A DNA stretch of 11,100 nucleotides from an uncultured Clostridia bacterium (GTDB lineage: Bacteria > Bacillota > Clostridia > Oscillospirales > CAG-272), in the NCBI GenBank assembly GCA_946404295.1, contig CAMJDE010000040.1, positions 1 to 11,100 of the forward strand, in the 5' to 3' direction. The position numbers were made by a program, and so were the translations under genes. Positions 7,020 through 11,100 of the stretch are shown in pieces. Numbering within the stretch: position 1 is the stretch's first letter; the number at the start of each line of letters is the position of its first letter. The notes under the pieces were generated by a model, which saw nothing but the letters and a program-made list of their open reading frames with translations, was not told the origin of the DNA and searched no databases.

Positions 7020-9392
7020 TCAGGGATCGAAAAAATGACGGTACCAGCGCGGACTCCTTCGATAGGGTTCGTGATAGCGGATCCGCTCCCACTCGCCCAT
7101 CCCGCCCGAAACGGGGGCGCCCTCGTCCCCCTCGGGCAAAACGTCGGGCGGGGCGATTCGGGTCAAAACGTCGTGATCGTAGGCACGGTCGGTCGGTTCG
7201 ATCCCCTCCGGGATCTCCCGCTCCGACCCGTCGGGGGCGGAGAAACGCGACAGGAACGGGGTTTCCGAACCATCGTCGGGCATCCACTCGCCCGATATCC
7301 TGTCGTAGAGGATCGATTGGTGCAGGCGGCAGACGTCCGCGGGACGGTTGTCGAAGGTAAACAGCCCGTAGGCGACCCGGTCGCCGCGCAGGTCGATCGA
7401 ACACAGTTCCCCGGGCTCCGCCCCGCTGTCGCGGCAGAACGGGAGCAAAAGCACCCCCGGCGGGATCGGGAACGCGGGCGGCTCCTCCGTTCCGTCCAAC
7501 TGTTTCGCGTGCGCCGCCTTCATCACCGCGTCCCAGATCGGAAGGGGCGAGCGCGGGGTCGCGTCCGATCCGCTCCCGTCGGAGGTCGAGAGCACGCCGC
7601 AAAGGAGCGCGGGGGTATACCCGATAAACCAACGGTCGCGGGCGCCGGAGGTCGTTCCGGTCTTCCCCGCCGTCGGGATAACCGAGGGGAGGGTCAGACT
7701 GCGCGCCGTGCCGGTTTCGACCGTCTCGCGGAGCATCCCGGTCATAATCGCGGCGTCGGCGGGAGACAGGACGCGGCGGCGCTCGACCTCGTTTTGCAAA
7801 AGGATCTCCCCCGCGCGGTTCCGCACCGTCCGATAGGTCACGCCGCGCGAATAGTTCCCCTCGTTTGAAAAGATCGAGTAGGCGTCGGTGAGTTCCCGGA
7901 GCGTGACGCCCCGGGTCAGTTGTCCGAGCGCGAGCGGCGCCTCCGAACGGTCCGAGAAACGGCGCCCGTTCTCGTCTCGCTCCTCTTCGACAAGCGACGA
8001 AAACCCGCACTCGCCCGATAAGAAATCGAAGGAGACGCCGAGACCGAGTTCCTCAAGAACCCTGACCGCGACGGTGTTCTTCGATCTTGCGATCGCCTCG
8101 TGTACCCCGATCCGCCCGTCGTAGACGCCGTTCGCGTTGCGCGGCCACGGGTCGCCCCCATCGACGCGAAGAGGCAGATCCTCGAATACCGTCGCCCAGT
8201 TGATCAGGCGGGCGCGGAGCGCCGGAGCGTAGACAGAGAGCGGCTTCAAAGCCGAGCCCGGCGGACGGAGGGCGTCGGAGGAGAAATCGAGGGCGCGGTT
8301 CACTTTCTTTTCCCCCGCGCCGCCGACCGTGGCAAGCACTTCGCCCGTCTTCGGATCGACGACCCTGATCGCGAGATTGCCACCCGCGGGGTCGGCGTCG
8401 CGCGCGACGCGCTCCGCCGTCCGTTGGATTGTTTCGTCACAGCAGATCTCGATCTCGAGCCCGCCCCGGTAGACCAGCGCGGTCGCCGCCCCCTCGGACA
8501 GCCCCTTTTCGCGGCACAGGTCGTCGATCACGTCGGAGAGCACCGCCTCGGTGTACCACGAGACGACCTTCGTCCCCGCGTCGCCGCGCTTCGCCGTAAA
8601 GACGACGGTCTCGGCGCGCGCCTTCTCGGCTTCCTCGCTCGTCAGACTGCCGCACTCCTCCATTTTGGAGAGGATCAGATCGCGCCGCTCGCGGTTCTTT
8701 TCGGGAAAGCGGAGCGGGTCGTAACGTGCCGGGGCGTTGGTGGTCGCGGCGAGGGTCGCCGCCTCCGCCGCCGTCAGTTCCTCGGGCGTTTTCCCGAAAT
8801 AGAAGGACGCCGCCGCGCCGATCCCGTAACAGCGGTTGGCAAGCGGGATGACGTTCAGGTAAAAGGTCAGGATCTCGTCCTTGGAATAGCGTTTTTCGAG
8901 CCGCAGGGCGCGCAGGATCTCGCGGATCTTGCGCTCGCTCTTCACGTCGTTTTCGCCCGAGACGTTTTTGACGAGCTGCTGGGTGATCGTCGAACCGCCG
9001 AAGGGGGGATCGAAATGCAGAACGTAATTGAGAAACGCCTTCCCCGTCCGGAGCCAATCGACGCCGTGATGTCTGTAAAACCGCTTGTCCTCGATCGCGA
9101 TCAGCGCGTTTTTCACCACGTCGGGGATCTCGTCGGAGGAGCACCAGACGCGGTTTTCGGCGCCGTAGACGCTCTCGTATTCGATCGGTTCGCCCTCGGG
9201 CGACGCCGTGTAGAGCCGCGTCGTTCCGGATAAGAAGAGTTCATCGAGGAGCGCCGCGTCGTGCTCGGGATCCAGCCCCGCCGCCGCCCGCGCGGTCAGG
9301 ACCGTCAGAACGAACAGCCCCGCCGCGACAAGCGAGAGCACGACGGTGAGAAATACGCGGAACGCGCCCCTTTTTTTCCTTTTTTTCTCCAT
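7020..9392 (-). CDS. Class A penicillin-binding protein (glycosyltransferase-transpeptidase, PBP1A type)
   Basis: A bifunctional peptidoglycan synthase that polymerises lipid II into glycan strands and cross-links stem peptides outside the membrane. The 790-residue protein has a basic cytoplasmic N-terminus (1-10) and one membrane anchor (about 11-33). The GT51 domain shows IEDKRFYRHHGVD (100-112) with catalytic E101, GGSTITQQLVKN (132-143), then RKIREILRALRLEKRYSK and the YLNVIPLANRCYGIGAAA region. The transpeptidase domain has SALK with nucleophile S380, SKN (437-439) and KTGT (577-580), so all three penicillin-binding motifs are intact. A C-terminal region of about 100-150 residues, rich in Asp, Pro and Gly, follows. 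The ATG at 9392 is the only start that keeps the basic N-terminus and whole anchor. Its ribosome-binding G-run belongs to the terminator hairpin after truA, and no good promoter lies in the 82-base gap. Confidence 0.95.
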   Translation of the reverse strand: MEKKRKKRGAFRVFLTVVLSLVAAGLFVLTVLTARAAAGLDPEHDAALLDELFLSGTTRLYTASPEGEPIEYESVYGAENRVWCSSDEIPDVVKNALIAIEDKRFYRHHGVDWLRTGKAFLNYVLHFDPPFGGSTITQQLVKNVSGENDVKSERKIREILRALRLEKRYSKDEILTFYLNVIPLANRCYGIGAAASFYFGKTPEELTAAEAATLAATTNAPARYDPLRFPEKNRERRDLILSKMEECGSLTSEEAEKARAETVVFTAKRGDAGTKVVSWYTEAVLSDVIDDLCREKGLSEGAATALVYRGGLEIEICCDETIQRTAERVARDADPAGGNLAIRVVDPKTGEVLATVGGAGEKKVNRALDFSSDALRPPGSALKPLSVYAPALRARLINWATVFEDLPLRVDGGDPWPRNANGVYDGRIGVHEAIARSKNTVAVRVLEELGLGVSFDFLSGECGFSSLVEEERDENGRRFSDRSEAPLALGQLTRGVTLRELTDAYSIFSNEGNYSRGVTYRTVRNRAGEILLQNEVERRRVLSPADAAIMTGMLRETVETGTARSLTLPSVIPTAGKTGTTSGARDRWFIGYTPALLCGVLSTSDGSGSDATPRSPLPIWDAVMKAAHAKQLDGTEEPPAFPIPPGVLLLPFCRDSGAEPGELCSIDLRGDRVAYGLFTFDNRPADVCRLHQSILYDRISGEWMPDDGSETPFLSRFSAPDGSEREIPEGIEPTDRAYDHDVLTRIAPPDVLPEGDEGAPVSGGMGEWERIRYHEPYRRSPRWYRHFFDP

Positions 9393-9395
9393 ACG

Positions 9396-9440
9396 AAAAA
9401 CCCCCGCATCACGATCGTTTCAAACGATAGTATGCGGGGG
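9396..9440 (-). terminator. Intrinsic terminator after truA, overlapping the PBP ribosome-binding site
   Basis: On the minus strand, CCCCCGCAT (9432-9440) pairs with ATGCGGGGG (9401-9409). An inner stem ATCGT/ACGAT lies between them, and TTTTT follows at 9396-9400. The stem starts 34 bases past the truA stop. The GGGGG of the 3' arm ends 8 bases before the PBP ATG at 9392 and is the only Shine-Dalgarno-like sequence there. The element can therefore end the ecf-truA transcript and, when folded, hide the PBP ribosome-binding site. Confidence 0.85.
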
Positions 9441-9474
9441 ATCGGCAAAAACAATCCTATCAATTATCGGCAAA
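9441..9474. repeat. Nine-base direct repeat in the truA-PBP gap
   Basis: ATCGGCAAA occurs at 9441-9449 and again at 9466-9474, 25 bp apart start to start. One copy abuts the truA stop codon and the other abuts the terminator stem. It could be a protein-binding site or chance; nothing else in the sequence decides this. Confidence 0.4.
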
Positions 9475-10224
9475 TCAGTAGGTCACTTTCCAAAGCGAAA
9501 GTCCCTCGGGCGGGGCGGTCACGCCCGCTTTTTTGCGTTCTTTCGAGGCTATGATCCCGGGGATATCGCCCGGTTCGAGTTTGCCCGAACCGACGTCGAG
9601 CAGGGTTCCCGCGATGATGCGTACCATATTGTAAAGAAAACCGTCGCCCGTGACAGAGACCGTCAGCAGTTTTCCCTTTTTGACGACCTTCATACGGAAG
9701 ATCGTGCGCACGGTGTCTTTGACGTCCGACCCCTGCGCCATAAACGCGGCGAAATCGTGCCGTCCGAGGAAGTGCGCCGCCGCCTCTTTCATGCGCGGAA
9801 GCGCGCCCGCGGGCAGCGTAACGGGATATTCCCACACCTGCCCGAGAAGGAAGGGATCGGGGATCGGACAGCAGCGGATCGTATAGCGGTATTCCTTGGT
9901 TTTCACGTCGTAGCGCGGGTGGAAGGCGTCGGGCACGATCTTCGCGGAAAGAAAGACCAGATCGCGCGGCAGGAACGGGAGCGCGGCGAGCGGAAGGCGC
10001 TTCGCCGGGATGCGCGGGCTTCCCTCGGGCGGCTCGACCGTGACGCAGAAATCGCGGGCGGAAACGCCCCGGTCGGTGCGCGAGCAGCCCGTCACGCGGC
10101 AGACGCCGCCGAAAACGCTCTCGCACACGCGGTTCAGTTCGCCCTGGACCGTCCGCCGTCCGGGCTGATACTGGAAACCGTAAAAACCTTCGCCGAGATA
10201 GGCGATCCTGACGAGGTATTTCAT
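9475..10224 (-). CDS. truA: tRNA pseudouridine(38-40) synthase TruA
   Basis: Converts uridines 38, 39 and 40 in the tRNA anticodon stem-loop to pseudouridine. The 249-residue length is normal for the family. The N-terminus MKYLVRIAYLGEGFYGFQYQ is typical. The catalytic aspartate is D51 in SRTDRGVSA (48-56), where the bacterial GVHA is GVSA, a variant also seen in eukaryotic and archaeal relatives. FHPRYDVKTKEYRY (101-114) and the late GDGFLYNMVRIIAGTLLDVG match conserved blocks. I use the ATG at 10224, not the upstream extension of the open frame, because it begins the conserved domain and forms an ATGA overlap with the ecfT stop. There is no clear Shine-Dalgarno, so translation is probably coupled to ecfT. 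The ecfT-truA order is widespread in Bacillota. Confidence 0.96.
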   Translation of the reverse strand: MKYLVRIAYLGEGFYGFQYQPGRRTVQGELNRVCESVFGGVCRVTGCSRTDRGVSARDFCVTVEPPEGSPRIPAKRLPLAALPFLPRDLVFLSAKIVPDAFHPRYDVKTKEYRYTIRCCPIPDPFLLGQVWEYPVTLPAGALPRMKEAAAHFLGRHDFAAFMAQGSDVKDTVRTIFRMKVVKKGKLLTVSVTGDGFLYNMVRIIAGTLLDVGSGKLEPGDIPGIIASKERKKAGVTAPPEGLSLWKVTY

Positions 10225-11054
10225 CCGACGCGGATCCCGATCGGGATATAGTAGTTCCCGAGGTAGACCCCGGCAAGAACGGCGGCGAAGAGCAACAGCG
10301 CCACGGCGTCGATCGGAGTCGACTTCAGTTTGACGAGTTTCGTCCTTCCCTTCGACCCGCGGTAGCAGCGACATTCCATCGCCGTCGCGAGGTCGAGCGC
10401 CCGCTGAAAGGCGGAGACGATCAGCGGGATCAGGACGGGGATCAGGGCGCGGATTTTCTTGAAGGGATTTCCCGAGGACAGATCGGCGCCGCGCGCCTTC
10501 TGCGCGTTCATGATCTTCTCGGTCTCCTCGAGCATCGTGGGAATAAAGCGGAGCGCGATCGTCATCATCATCGCGAACTCGTGAACGGGGACCTTGATCG
10601 CCGACAGCGGCTTCAAAAGCGACTCAATCGCGTCGGTCAGCGAGATAGGCGTCGTGGTGTAGGAGAGCAGGACGCTGGTCCCCACGACGAGCAGAACGAT
10701 GCGCAGGATCATCACGCCCGCGCGGTAGAAGTCCATATCGTAGACGGTCAGCCACTTCCACTCGATGAGCAGCCGCCCGTCGGTCCTGGTCGACATCAGA
10801 ACGTGCAGGATCAGGGTGAAGATCAGAATGAAGATCAGGGGACGGATCCCGCGCAGAACGACCCGGAGCGAAATGCGGCTCGCCAGAACGAGCAGAACCG
10901 TAAAGAGAGCGAGCGCCGCGTAAACGAAGATATTGCGCGCCGAAAAGAGGGCGACCATAAAGAGGATGGTCAGAATGATCTTGAACCGCGGATCAAGCCG
11001 ATGGATCGGCGAGGTTCCCGGAAAATACTGACCGAGGGTGATATCGGAGATCAT
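10221..11054 (-). CDS. ecfT: Energy-coupling factor transporter transmembrane protein EcfT
   Basis: EcfT is the membrane scaffold of ECF-type ABC importers. It joins two EcfA ATPases to interchangeable substrate-binding S proteins for vitamins or metal ions. The 277-residue protein starts with GQYFPGTSPIHRLDPRFKI, typical of the family, then has membrane helices at about 24-60, 69-88, 112-131 and 251-268. The cytoplasmic coupling helices carry the two Arg motifs that dock on the ATPases: AQKARGAD (184-191) and AMECRCYRG (225-233), following the ALRFIPTMLEE block (167-177). GGAGG lies 7 bases before the ATG, inside the end of the upstream gene, and the ATG overlaps that gene's TGA. No S component is encoded in the window, so the substrate is unknown. 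Confidence 0.95.
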   Translation of the reverse strand: MISDITLGQYFPGTSPIHRLDPRFKIILTILFMVALFSARNIFVYAALALFTVLLVLASRISLRVVLRGIRPLIFILIFTLILHVLMSTRTDGRLLIEWKWLTVYDMDFYRAGVMILRIVLLVVGTSVLLSYTTTPISLTDAIESLLKPLSAIKVPVHEFAMMMTIALRFIPTMLEETEKIMNAQKARGADLSSGNPFKKIRALIPVLIPLIVSAFQRALDLATAMECRCYRGSKGRTKLVKLKSTPIDAVALLLFAAVLAGVYLGNYYIPIGIRVG

Positions 11055-11100
11055 CCCTTCCCTCCTTTCCCGAGGGCGCGCAGCACGGCGTCGCGCACCC
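11051..11100 (-). CDS. 3' end of the upstream gene, probably an ecfA ATPase subunit
   Basis: The minus-strand frame that ends in TGA at 11051-11053 reads VRDAVLRALGKGGKG. The TGA overlaps the ecfT ATG as ATGA. In Bacillota, ecfA1 and ecfA2 normally sit directly upstream of ecfT, and EcfA proteins often end in a short basic tail. Only 15 codons are visible and no ATPase motif, so the identity comes from context. Confidence 0.6.
   Translation of the reverse strand, partial: VRDAVLRALGKGGKG

Noticed and set aside
6909..9233. Plus-strand open frames (6909-7868, 8100-9233) and a second minus-strand frame (6919-8010) over the PBP gene
   Set aside because: Their products are Arg/Gly/Pro-rich and lack motifs, while the PBP frame carries every GT51 and transpeptidase motif.
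10225..10374. A 50-residue N-terminal extension of truA in the same frame
   Set aside because: It lies inside ecfT, has no family similarity, and the ATG at 10224 starts at the conserved TruA N-terminus with an ATGA overlap.

Overview
The window looks like chromosome of a GC-rich anaerobic Bacillota, most likely class Clostridia. The evidence is the ComEC/Rec2 protein, the ECF transporter T subunit followed directly by truA, a 444-residue hexameric-type glutamate dehydrogenase, purine-rich Shine-Dalgarno sequences, and the TerB_N/DUF2791 cassette often found in that group. The lineage call is an inference. Coding density is high. Only the promoter regions are AT-rich. I see no tRNA, rRNA, CRISPR array, insertion sequence or phage gene.

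Left part (1-3097, all minus strand): a three-gene cassette reading out of the left edge. In transcription order it holds a TerB_N/TerB_C-type protein (1514-3097), a DUF2791/BrxD-like P-loop ATPase (147-1532) and the first 41 codons of a probable DEAD/DEAH-box helicase (1-124). The first two genes overlap and the third starts 22 bases after the second. The cassette has a consensus promoter (TTGACA, 17 bp, TATAAT). Related ATPase and helicase types occur in BREX type 2 systems, so a role in defence or DNA processing is plausible but unproven. This is the most interesting part of the window.

Middle (3098-6900): a 164-bp divergent promoter region separates the cassette from comEC (3262-5451, plus). 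ComEC keeps the membrane channel core, but its C-terminal metallo-beta-lactamase-like domain appears to have lost its metal ligands. comEC and gdhA (5505-6839, minus) converge on a shared bidirectional terminator at 5458-5489. gdhA has its own promoter at 6872-6900.

Right part (6961-11100, all minus strand): an operon entering from the right edge gives the last codons of a probable ecfA ATPase gene, then ecfT, then truA, each junction an ATGA overlap. A terminator hairpin follows truA. Its 3' arm and T-tract are also the ribosome-binding region of the next gene, a class A penicillin-binding protein (7020-9392), so it may act as an attenuator. A long-loop hairpin at 6961-7011 probably ends the PBP transcript.

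The genes do not form one pathway: vitamin or metal uptake (Ecf), tRNA modification (TruA), cell-wall synthesis (PBP), ammonia assimilation (GdhA), DNA uptake (ComEC), and a possible defence or stress cassette.
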